A DNA stretch of 64,000 bases from Alphaproteobacteria bacterium. GTDB lineage: Bacteria; Pseudomonadota; Alphaproteobacteria; Rhodobacterales; Rhodobacteraceae. Made by a program: the position numbers and the translations under genes. Positions 29,699 through 38,455 of this stretch are shown here, piece after piece (the first letter of the stretch is position 1; every line of letters begins with the position of its first letter). Below the pieces are notes generated by a model, which did no database searches, was not told the origin of the DNA, and worked only from the letters and a program-made list of their open reading frames with translations. The stretch is taken from assembly GCA_024280735.1 (NCBI GenBank), contig JAJRPO010000026.1, forward strand, positions 1 to 64,000, in the 5' to 3' direction.

Positions 29699-31393
29699 GT
29701 GACATCAATTTTCAAGGCAGTTGGCTTATCGCTGGCGCTGGCGGTAACGCCGGTTATTTCACAAGCACAGGGTTTGGCTGGTGCCTATTTGGCGGGAAAT
29801 CAGGCCAATCGTGACAATAATTATTCCGAGGCAGCGCGGTATTACACCAAAGCGCTGACCCGTGATCCGTCTAGCCCGTTCCTGCTGCAAAATGCCTTGC
29901 TGGCCTTTGTCGCCAAAGGCGACGTTAAACGCGCCACCGCGATTGCCCGCAAAATAGCATCGGGACCGCTGGGCAGCCAATTGGCCGATCTGGTATTAAT
30001 TGCCGATGCGGTGCGCGAGGATGATTTTTCCGAGGCCGCGGCCATTTTAAGCGACGGCGAGGAACGTTTCAGCCCGTTGATGTTTGAATTGCTGTCGGGC
30101 TGGGTGCAACTGGGTCTTGGCCAGATGAGCAGCGCTGTGGCACGTTTTGACAGTATGGAAAACCCCACTGCGATGCGCCTGTTTGGCCAATATCATAAAG
30201 CACTGGCCTTGGCTGTAGTCGGTGATTTCGAAACCGCAGAAAAGATCATTGCCGGTGACGAAAAGGGTAATTTGCGCCTTAACAGAGGCAGCGTTATTGC
30301 TCATGCGCAACTCCTGTCACAGTTGGACAGGGGGGACGAAGCACTTGAAATCCTCGACACAGCGAATGCCGGCACGCAAGATCAAGGCTTGAAACAGCTG
30401 CGTGATGCCATTGCGGACGGGGTGGTCGATTACGATTTCATTCTGGATGCCAAGCAAGGTACTGCGGAGGTGTTCTTTACCCTCGCCAGCGTTCTAACCG
30501 GCGAGCAGAACGAGCGGTTTTCATTGATCTATGCCCGTTTGGCACAATATTTGCGCCCTGACTATACCGAGGCAATTTTACTGACAGCGGAGATTCTGCA
30601 AGACCAAAAACAATTTGATCTGGCAACCAAAACTTTCGCCAGCGTATCGCCCGATGACCCGATGTTTGTAAATGCAGAACTGGGCCGTGCGGATGCGCTG
30701 GAAGACGCGGAAAAACATGATGCGGCGATCGAGGTACTGCGTGGATTGGCGCGCAGCCACGGGAATGTGCCACGGGTACACATGTCACTGGGAGACGTGC
30801 TGCGCAGCAAAGAGCGTTACAGCGACGCAACCGAAGCCTATGACCGTGCGGTTGCCCTGATCCCGGTTCCGGCACCAAATCACTGGTTCCTGTTTTATGC
30901 GCGCGGCATCACAAATGAGCGCACGAATAACTGGGAAGACGCAGAAATGAACTTTCGCCGCGCGCTGGAATTGTCACCCAATCAGCCGCTGGTCATGAAT
31001 TACCTTGGCTATTCCATGGTCGAAAAAGAGATCAACCTAGAAGAGGCGCAAGAGATGATCGAAAAGGCCGTCGCGGCGCGGCCTCAAGATGGGTACATCA
31101 CCGATTCTCTGGGGTGGGTTTTGTATATTGTTGGCAAGTTCGAGGACGCGGTTGCCCCGATGGAACGGGCAGTTGAGCTGGTTTCGGATGACCCGATTAT
31201 CAACGACCACCTGGGCGATGTCTATTGGATGGTAGGGCGTACACGCGAGGCGGAATTTCAATGGCGGCGCGCCTTGTCCTTCAAACCAGAGAAAAAAGAT
31301 GCGGACCGGATGCGCCGCAAGTTGGATGTCGGGCTGGATGCAGTCCTGACCGAAGAAAAGGCGCTGAAAACCGCCTCGGGAAATGAAAATTAG
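29699..31393 (+). CDS. TPR-repeat protein with signal peptide
   Basis: Multiple TPR units; GTG start; overlaps ispE by 11 nt. Confidence 0.85.
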   Translation: MTSIFKAVGLSLALAVTPVISQAQGLAGAYLAGNQANRDNNYSEAARYYTKALTRDPSSPFLLQNALLAFVAKGDVKRATAIARKIASGPLGSQLADLVLIADAVREDDFSEAAAILSDGEERFSPLMFELLSGWVQLGLGQMSSAVARFDSMENPTAMRLFGQYHKALALAVVGDFETAEKIIAGDEKGNLRLNRGSVIAHAQLLSQLDRGDEALEILDTANAGTQDQGLKQLRDAIADGVVDYDFILDAKQGTAEVFFTLASVLTGEQNERFSLIYARLAQYLRPDYTEAILLTAEILQDQKQFDLATKTFASVSPDDPMFVNAELGRADALEDAEKHDAAIEVLRGLARSHGNVPRVHMSLGDVLRSKERYSDATEAYDRAVALIPVPAPNHWFLFYARGITNERTNNWEDAEMNFRRALELSPNQPLVMNYLGYSMVEKEINLEEAQEMIEKAVAARPQDGYITDSLGWVLYIVGKFEDAVAPMERAVELVSDDPIINDHLGDVYWMVGRTREAEFQWRRALSFKPEKKDADRMRRKLDVGLDAVLTEEKALKTASGNEN

Positions 31394-32246
31394 GCGCATT
31401 GCGCAGGCAAAGGTTAACCTTTGCCTGCATGTGACGGGGCAGCGGGGTGATGGGTATCACCTGCTGGACAGCTTGGTCATGTTCGCCGACCTTGGCGATG
31501 TACTGACGTTTTCCCCTACTGAAATGCTGACCCTTACGATTGATGGCCCGTTTGGCTCTGGGCTGGCAGGCGCCCAAGATAATTTGATTTTGCGCGCTGC
31601 CCGATGTTTTCCTACCGGACGTGGATGCGCGATCCATCTGCAAAAGAACCTGCCGGTTGCTTCCGGCATTGGCGGCGGCTCTGCGGATGCGGCGGCTGCG
31701 CTGCAGGGCTTGGCCGAGGTTTGGGATGTCGACCTGCCAGACAGCCGCGCGCAATTGTCCCTTGGGGCTGACGTACCTGTTTGCGTTGCTGGCGGGGCTG
31801 TGCGGATGCAAGGAGTGGGTGAGGTGATCACCCCGGTTTCCGGCCTGCCAGATTTGCCTGTGGTTTTGGTGAATCCAGGTGTTGGAGTTTCAACACCGGA
31901 AATTTTTGCCAGCCTAGCGGAGAAAGAAAACCCACCGATCACCACCCCGCCAACAGGTGCGCGGAATATCGGGCAGACAGTTGACTGGCTTTCAGCCCAA
32001 CGGAATGACTTGCAAATGGCGGCAGAGCGGAGGATTCCAGTAATTTCTGACGTGCTTGCTGCATTTGAAAACGCCGGCACCGCGTTGGCCCGCATGTCCG
32101 GTTCCGGAGCCACATGTTTCGGGATATTTGAAACGACACAAGAAGCCGCCGCCGCGGCTGAAACACTGCAACAACATCACCCCGATTGGTGGGTTCAGCA
32201 AACTATATTGCGGGGGTCAAACGACGCGGGACACCACAAAATCTGA
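31383..32246 (+). CDS. ispE: 4-(cytidine 5'-diphospho)-2-C-methyl-D-erythritol kinase
   Basis: AQAKVNLCLHVTGQRGDGYHLLDSLV; NLPVASGIGGGSADAAAAL. Confidence 0.96.
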   Translation: MKIRRIAQAKVNLCLHVTGQRGDGYHLLDSLVMFADLGDVLTFSPTEMLTLTIDGPFGSGLAGAQDNLILRAARCFPTGRGCAIHLQKNLPVASGIGGGSADAAAALQGLAEVWDVDLPDSRAQLSLGADVPVCVAGGAVRMQGVGEVITPVSGLPDLPVVLVNPGVGVSTPEIFASLAEKENPPITTPPTGARNIGQTVDWLSAQRNDLQMAAERRIPVISDVLAAFENAGTALARMSGSGATCFGIFETTQEAAAAAETLQQHHPDWWVQQTILRGSNDAGHHKI

Positions 32247-33242
32247 CACATCCGCCAATAGGTCACGCAGCTCGTGATCCGGCAATTGTGCCAAAGCCAC
32301 CTTTGCTTGCTCTGCCCAGCGCAAGGCCTCAAGGCGGGTTTCCTCCAACACACCATGCTTGTTTAGCAGCGCCATAGCATGTTCCAAATCACCGTCTTCC
32401 TGCCTGCCTTTTTCAATGGTCCGCTCCCAGAACGCTCGCTCTGTCGCGTCACCTTTGGCAATCGCCTTAATCACTGGCAAGGTCAGCTTTCGTTCACGGA
32501 AATCATCGCCGGTATTCTTACCGAGTGACGCCGTCGCCCCGCCGTAATCCAGCAGGTCGTCAACAATCTGGAAACTGATCCCCAAAGCATCGCCAAAATC
32601 ATAAAGCGCCTTGGTAACGTTAGCATCTGCCCCTGCAATCACGCCGCCCACTTCGGTCGCCGCCGAAAACAGCGCTGCGGTTTTGCCGCGTACCACTTGT
32701 AGATAAATCGCCTCATCCGTGGCCAGATCACTGGCAGCGGTCATTTGCAAAACTTCGCCCTCGGCAATCGTAGCCGAAGCATTCGCCAAAATATCAAGCA
32801 CCCTGAGCGAGCCGGTTTCAACCATCAGCTGGAAGGACCGCGAGAACAGGTAGTCACCGACCAGCACCGAAGACTTATTGTCCCACAGAAGATTTGCAGT
32901 AGGCCGCCCCCGACGCTTAGCGCTCTCATCCACAACATCATCGTGCAGCAATGTCGCGGTGTGAATAAATTCGACCGTAGCCGCCAAATGCACATGATAC
33001 GGGCCTTCATACCCACACATCCGCGCCGCCGCCAAGGTAAGCAACGGGCGCAAGCGTTTGCCGCCTGCCTCGACCAAATGCGCAGTAACCTCTGGAATGC
33101 GCGGCGCATGTTTAGACACCATACGCGCGCGGATCAAATCGTTAACCGCGGCCATATCGTCAGCCAGCACAGCGGCCAATTTTTCATGAGGTTTCAACTG
33201 TTTCACACGCTTCACCGTATTTTTATCTCTGCGGCTCGACAA
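32217..33242 (-). CDS. Polyprenyl diphosphate synthase
   Basis: TATLLHDDVVDESAKRRGRPTAN and FQIVDDLLDY motifs. Confidence 0.95.
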   Translation of the reverse strand: MSSRRDKNTVKRVKQLKPHEKLAAVLADDMAAVNDLIRARMVSKHAPRIPEVTAHLVEAGGKRLRPLLTLAAARMCGYEGPYHVHLAATVEFIHTATLLHDDVVDESAKRRGRPTANLLWDNKSSVLVGDYLFSRSFQLMVETGSLRVLDILANASATIAEGEVLQMTAASDLATDEAIYLQVVRGKTAALFSAATEVGGVIAGADANVTKALYDFGDALGISFQIVDDLLDYGGATASLGKNTGDDFRERKLTLPVIKAIAKGDATERAFWERTIEKGRQEDGDLEHAMALLNKHGVLEETRLEALRWAEQAKVALAQLPDHELRDLLADVSDFVVSRVV

Positions 33243-33271
33243 ACCACAGATTTTCCCGCTATGCCAGTGGC

Positions 33272-33493
33272 ATGAAAGAACTTCTGCGAACTAACGACCC
33301 GACAATCGTGGCATTTACAACTGCACTACTGCGTGGTGAGGATATAGAGTGCTTTGTGCTCGACGTCCATATGAGCATTCTGGAAGGCAGCATTGGTGTG
33401 ATGCCGCGCCGGATGATGGTGGCAGATGCACATCTGTTCCGCGCCCGTGCCATTTTAAAGGACAATGAAATAGAGCTGCCGGAACAAAAATGA
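33272..33493 (+). CDS. DUF2007-like small protein
   Basis: MKELLRTNDPTIVAFTTALLRGEDIECFVLDVHMSILEGSIG. Confidence 0.8.
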   Translation: MKELLRTNDPTIVAFTTALLRGEDIECFVLDVHMSILEGSIGVMPRRMMVADAHLFRARAILKDNEIELPEQK

Positions 33494-34254
33494 GCTTTGC
33501 TGTCGATGAATTGACCTGTGACGGGTTTTTGGACGGTAAATTGCGGGTTTTCCAACCCCGAAACGGGTATAGGGCCGCAACGGATCCGGTATTTTTGGCG
33601 GCGGCCGTGCAGGCCAAATCGGGGCAATCTATCCTGGAGTTGGGCTGCGGTGTTGGTGTGGCCAGCCTGTGCCTTGGCTTTCGGATATCCGGTTTGCGTT
33701 TGCTTGGACTGGAGGTTCAGGCGGACTACGCGGATTTGGCCCGCAAGAACGCCAAAGAGAATCACCTGACATTGACGGTGATGCAAAGCGACCTGCAACA
33801 GCTCCCCCCGGAGCTGGTAGAAACATCCTTTGACCACGTGATGTTCAACCCGCCGTATTTTGCCGCAACAAATTTTAGTGCCCCGACAAACGCCGGGAAA
33901 CAGATCGCCCACATAGAAGAAACACCGCTTGGCGATTGGATCAAGGTGGCCTTCAAGCGACTGAAACCGCGCGGCGTTATGACGGCTATTCATTTGGCAG
34001 ATCGTTTGCCGGATTTATTGCGCGCGCTACCCAGAGAGGCCGGCGACATTCGTATCTTGCCGTTGGCCTCACGCGCGGGCCGGGATGCTAAACGGATAAT
34101 TGTCTCTGCGCGCAAAGCCTCCGCAGGACCAACCCGCCTTTTGGCACCCTTTTTAATCCACAACGGGAAGGCCCACCTTGGTGACGGGGATGACTTTGCC
34201 GCCGCTGCGCGGGCCATTCTTAGGGATGGCTCAGCTCTGGCTGAGTTTAGTTGA
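33490..34254 (+). CDS. tRNA1(Val) A37 N6-methyltransferase-like methyltransferase
   Basis: ILELGCGVGVASLCL...; FNPPYF catalytic NPPY. Confidence 0.88.
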   Translation: MSFAVDELTCDGFLDGKLRVFQPRNGYRAATDPVFLAAAVQAKSGQSILELGCGVGVASLCLGFRISGLRLLGLEVQADYADLARKNAKENHLTLTVMQSDLQQLPPELVETSFDHVMFNPPYFAATNFSAPTNAGKQIAHIEETPLGDWIKVAFKRLKPRGVMTAIHLADRLPDLLRALPREAGDIRILPLASRAGRDAKRIIVSARKASAGPTRLLAPFLIHNGKAHLGDGDDFAAAARAILRDGSALAEFS

Positions 34255-34384
34255 GCGAAATCTTGCTTATCCAGTCGCCATTAGGGTGTGCTGACTGCAT
34301 CTGCAACAAATTGGTTAATCTTAACGGTTTACACCAGTCAATTTTGGCCAGCTCCCAACATGGCCCTATTGATAATCAATTCTT

Positions 34385-34396
34385 CATCAATTGATG
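34385..34396. promoter_or_regulatory. Perfect 12-bp palindrome CATCAATTGATG upstream of the DUF465 gene
   Basis: Read directly. Confidence 0.4.
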
Positions 34397-34475
34397 TGAA
34401 GTTTTTTGCAGCACTCAGGTGACAGATGCGTTTTTTTGTGGTGCTATGAGTCATAGACAAAACAGGAGGAATACA

Positions 34476-34640
34476 ATGAGCATGAGTTCACACATTACAG
34501 AACTCCAGAAAAAACATTCGGAACTCTCTGACAAGGTCGAGAGTTTTGAGCGACATCCAAGCACCGACGGTCTGGATATCGCTTTGATGAAAAAGCAAAA
34601 GCTCAAACTCAAAGAAGAAATCACCCGATTATCAAGTTAG
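34476..34640 (+). CDS. DUF465 (YdcH-like) small protein
   Basis: MSMSSHITELQKKHSELSDKVESFERHPSTDGLDIALMKKQKLKLKEEITRL. Confidence 0.88.
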   Translation: MSMSSHITELQKKHSELSDKVESFERHPSTDGLDIALMKKQKLKLKEEITRLSS

Positions 34641-34680
34641 CGCGCTTCGGCAACAAGTTGAAACACATTAGCAGATAACG

Positions 34681-34712
34681 AAAAAGGGCTGGCGCATTTG
34701 CCAGCCCTTTTT
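34681..34712. terminator. Bidirectional intrinsic terminator
   Basis: AAAAAGGGCTGGC-GCATTT-GCCAGCCCTTTTT between convergent genes. Confidence 0.9.
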
Positions 34713-34730
34713 GATTCTTGTAGCAGCTTC

Positions 34731-35456
34731 TTAGGAAAAGAACTGTGCCCCATTGGCTGAAATTGTTGAGCCAGAGATAAAACCGGCATCATCTGACGCA
34801 AGGAATGAAACACAACGTGCGATTTCGTCAGGCTCTCCCAAACGACCCACAGGGATTTGCGGGATGATGTGTTTATTCAACACGTCCTCGTCAATCGCCA
34901 GCACCATTTCTGTGCCGATATACCCCGGGCAAACCGCGTTCACGGTGATGCCGGCGCGCGCGCCTTCTTGGGCCAATGCGCGGGTGAAACCGATGTCACC
35001 TGCTTTAGCAGCTGAATAATTCACCTGACCTGCTTGGCCTTTTTGTCCGTTGATCGACGAGATATTGATCACACGGCCAAATTTACGATCCCGCATGCCA
35101 CCCCAAATGGGGTGGGTCATGTTGAACAGGCCGTTCAGGTTGGTGCCGATCACCGCATCCCATTTCTCTTTGGTCATACGATGAAACATCGAATCCTTGG
35201 TGATGCCCGCGTTATTAACCAACACTTCGACCGGGCCGAGATCAGCCTCGACCTTGGCGATACCGGCAACGCATTCATCGTAATCGGCAACGGACCATTT
35301 ATAGGTCGGAATGCCGGTTTCCTCGGTGAATTTGGCGGCGGCTTCTTCATTGCCGGCAAAGCTGGAGGCGACGGTGTAACCTTCAGACTTTAACTTTTTG
35401 GCGATGGCCGCGCCAATGCCGCGGGTTCCGCCAGTGACCAGTGCTACTCTTGACAT
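34731..35456 (-). CDS. phbB: Acetoacetyl-CoA reductase
   Basis: SDR TGGTRGIGAAI...; C-terminal ISANGAQFFS; next to the thiolase. Confidence 0.95.
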   Translation of the reverse strand: MSRVALVTGGTRGIGAAIAKKLKSEGYTVASSFAGNEEAAAKFTEETGIPTYKWSVADYDECVAGIAKVEADLGPVEVLVNNAGITKDSMFHRMTKEKWDAVIGTNLNGLFNMTHPIWGGMRDRKFGRVINISSINGQKGQAGQVNYSAAKAGDIGFTRALAQEGARAGITVNAVCPGYIGTEMVLAIDEDVLNKHIIPQIPVGRLGEPDEIARCVSFLASDDAGFISGSTISANGAQFFS

Positions 35457-35486
35457 GGGATGTCTCCTGATTGGGATGGTGAAAAA

Positions 35487-36662
35487 TTAGGGGCGCTCGA
35501 CGCACATGGCAACGCCCATACCGCCGCCGATGCACAGCGTGGCAAGGCCTTTTTTCGCGTCGCGGCGTTGCATTTCGAACAGCAGGGTATTGAGGATACG
35601 ACAGCCGGATGCGCCAATCGGGTGGCCGATGGCAATCGCGCCACCGTTCACGTTGACGATGGCTGGATCCCAGTCCATGTCTTTGTTCACGGCGCAGGCT
35701 TGGGCTGCGAAAGCCTCGTTGGCCTCGACCAGATCAAGGTCGCTGGCCTGCCATCCGGCCTTTTTCAGCGCGGCGCGGCTGGCACCGATTGGGCCAACGC
35801 CCATAATCGAAGGGTCAAGACCCACGGTTGCATAAGAGGCGATCCGGGCCATTGGTGTTATACCGCGTTTTTCGGCATCGTCGGCAGACATCAGCAAGGT
35901 TGCAGCGGCACCGTCATTGAGACCGGACGCGTTGGCGGCGGTAACCGACCCTTCGCGATCAAAGGCCGGGCGCAGTTTTTGCATGGCTGCCATGGTCGCG
36001 CCGTGGCGGATGTATTCATCCGCATCAACAACCGTTTCACCTTTGCGGGTTTTCACTGTGAAGGCGGCGATTTCATCAACGAACCTGCCGGCCTTTTGCG
36101 CAGCCTCTGCCTTGTTTTGCGAAGCGACGGCGAATTCATCTTGCTGGTCGCGGCTGATCTGCCATTGTTTGGCGACATTTTCGGCAGTGACGCCCATATG
36201 ATAGCCATTGAAAGCGTCCCACAGCCCGTCTTTGATCATTGAATCAATGAACTTCATATCGCCCATTTTTTGACCATTACGCAGGTTTGCCACATGGGCG
36301 GACATGCTCATGTTTTCCTGACCACCGGCGATCACGATGCCCGCGTCGCCGAGTTGGATATGTTGTGCGCCCAGCGCCACGGCCCGCAGACCGGAACCGC
36401 AAACCTGATTGATACCCCAAGCGGAGGATTCGACCGGCAGGCCCGCATTAATATGTGCCTGACGGGCCGGGTTTTGCCCCTGCCCCGCAGTCAATACCTG
36501 ACCTAGAATTGTTTCAGAAACATCGGCGACGTCAACGCCAGCGCGTTCCAGCACGGCCTTGATAACCGCAGTGCCCAAATCATGAGCGGGTGTGTTGGCA
36601 AAACTGCCAAGGAAGGAGCCAACTGCGGTGCGTGCAGCCGAGGCGATTACTACGTTTGTCAT
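35487..36662 (-). CDS. phbA: Acetyl-CoA C-acetyltransferase
   Basis: [41 protein letters not shown]. Confidence 0.96.
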   Translation of the reverse strand: MTNVVIASAARTAVGSFLGSFANTPAHDLGTAVIKAVLERAGVDVADVSETILGQVLTAGQGQNPARQAHINAGLPVESSAWGINQVCGSGLRAVALGAQHIQLGDAGIVIAGGQENMSMSAHVANLRNGQKMGDMKFIDSMIKDGLWDAFNGYHMGVTAENVAKQWQISRDQQDEFAVASQNKAEAAQKAGRFVDEIAAFTVKTRKGETVVDADEYIRHGATMAAMQKLRPAFDREGSVTAANASGLNDGAAATLLMSADDAEKRGITPMARIASYATVGLDPSIMGVGPIGASRAALKKAGWQASDLDLVEANEAFAAQACAVNKDMDWDPAIVNVNGGAIAIGHPIGASGCRILNTLLFEMQRRDAKKGLATLCIGGGMGVAMCVERP

Positions 36663-36816
36663 ACCGTATTCCTTTGTGTACTGTTTCCGTTATTCCAACA
36701 TACGCCATGGGTACGGAACCTCCACCACAATCGGTGACGTAATTTAATTACAAAAATGGGTATACTTACGCAAATTAATTGCGCAAGAGGTTTTTCGGGA
36801 AATTTGTCGGTAACAA

Positions 36817-36842
36817 GAAAAAGGCCCGCCAAACGGCAGGCC
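36817..36842 (-). terminator. Intrinsic terminator downstream of the EAL gene
   Basis: Minus RNA GGCCTGCC-GTTT-GGCGGGCC-TTTTTC. Confidence 0.8.
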
Positions 36843-36879
36843 AAATGTTGACTGAGGGAAATTCAATACCTGTTGCGGG

Positions 36880-37716
36880 CTAGATATACCCCTCCAAAGT
36901 CGTTTCACCTTCCTTCCAGATCGGAACCGTTTCAGGGCGACCTGTCAGGAACCCCTGCACACAATCGACGCCTGCCTCTTGTAAAAAGGCCAGCTCTTCT
37001 TTCGTTTCTACACATTCCGCCACAGTGAACATATCAAACTGCTGAGCAATAGAAATTAGGGCCATCGCCAGAACCTGATTATCTGCATCGCGATGAACAT
37101 TGCGAATGAATTGACCGTCAATTTTCACGATATCGAATTGGAAGTCGCGGAAAAACCGGAATGCAGTATAGCCTGCCCCAAAATCATCCAATGCAAAAGA
37201 TATGCCGCGCCTGTGCAGATCGCTCATGAAGACATTGACAATTTCCGGCATGTACATTGCCGACCCCTCGGTAATTTCAAGGATCAGCCGTTCTGCAATG
37301 GTGCCATCCAGCGCCAGCCCGTGATTCAGTGTATCCATCCAGCGCGGATAGCCAATACTGCGCGCTGACATGTTGATGGACAAACGCAACGACGGCTCCT
37401 CTGCCAAGGCGACCAGCCCAAGTTCCAGCGCCAAGCAATCTAGAATGCGCCCCAACTCCATTGATTCAACAACATCAATAAAATCCTTGGCAGGAATAAT
37501 TTCCCGATCCGCATTCACCACACGGATCAGCCCCTCATAAAACGCGGGGCGATCCGGGTTTCGGGCATGCACAACCGGCTGATAGGCCAGCAGAATATTC
37601 TTGCGATCAATCGCCTCTCGCACCATCTCCAAAATTGGTTGGTCCTTTTGGCGAAAAGCGACCTCAAGTGGCGTGGTGCTAGCCTCCTCTTTGCGTAGCC
37701 CGGAAAATAATGTCAC
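36880..37716 (-). CDS. EAL-domain protein
   Basis: AYQPVVHARN...YEGLIRV; DDFGAGYTAFRFFRDFQFDIVKIDGQFI. Confidence 0.9.
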   Translation of the reverse strand: MTLFSGLRKEEASTTPLEVAFRQKDQPILEMVREAIDRKNILLAYQPVVHARNPDRPAFYEGLIRVVNADREIIPAKDFIDVVESMELGRILDCLALELGLVALAEEPSLRLSINMSARSIGYPRWMDTLNHGLALDGTIAERLILEITEGSAMYMPEIVNVFMSDLHRRGISFALDDFGAGYTAFRFFRDFQFDIVKIDGQFIRNVHRDADNQVLAMALISIAQQFDMFTVAECVETKEELAFLQEAGVDCVQGFLTGRPETVPIWKEGETTLEGYI

Positions 37717-37849
37717 TCTGTTTTCTCCTCTGCATATTTCGTCTATGATCCGCTGAAATTCCCTAAGATCAAGTTAAAGTTCCCATTTTGTTCCAACTTT
37801 AGTAGAATTGATCGAATATTTCTAATGCCCTGTAATCTAGGAGAAAAAT

Positions 37850-38434
37850 ATGGAAAATCGATGCGCTTGGGCTGAAGGACTCGAAATTTACGAAAATTAT
37901 CACGATCAAGAATGGGGCGTTCCAGAGTATGACAGCCGCGCTTTGTGGGAGAAACTGGTGCTTGATGGCTTTCAGGCGGGGTTAAGCTGGCTAACGATTC
38001 TCAAGAAACGGGAGGCATTTCGCGAAGCCTTTGCCGAGTTTGATCCGGTGAAAGTTGCGAGCTTTGACTGCGATGATGTGGAGCGGTTGCTGCAAAATGC
38101 GGGCATCATCCGCCATCGCGGTAAAATCGAGGCCACAATTCGCGGCGCGCAAGTCTGGCAAGAGATCGAGGCGCGCGAGGGGTTTGATAATTATCTGTGG
38201 AAGTATCTGGAGGGGGAGGTTCTGCAAAACAATTTTGAACGGCGCGATCAAGTGCCTACATCCACGCCCTTGTCGACGCGGATTTCCAAAGACTTGAAGA
38301 AAGAAGGCTTCAACTTTGTTGGGCCGACGATTGTATATGCATTTATGCAAGCCACGGGTTTGATCAATGATCACATGGTGAGTTGCCCGCGCCATGGGGA
38401 TGTTCAGAAATTGGCGCGGAAACTGATTTTTTGA
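37850..38434 (+). CDS. tag: DNA-3-methyladenine glycosylase I
   Basis: RCAWAEGLEIYENYHDQEWGVPEYDSRALWEKLVLDGFQAGLSW. Confidence 0.96.
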   Translation: MENRCAWAEGLEIYENYHDQEWGVPEYDSRALWEKLVLDGFQAGLSWLTILKKREAFREAFAEFDPVKVASFDCDDVERLLQNAGIIRHRGKIEATIRGAQVWQEIEAREGFDNYLWKYLEGEVLQNNFERRDQVPTSTPLSTRISKDLKKEGFNFVGPTIVYAFMQATGLINDHMVSCPRHGDVQKLARKLIF

Positions 38435-38455
38435 GGTGAACGGGGTTAAGCGGCA

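Noticed and set aside
36792-36803. TTTCGGGAAAT similarity to the arm of the 26081 inverted repeat
   Set aside because: Match too short and without a partner arm; likely coincidence.
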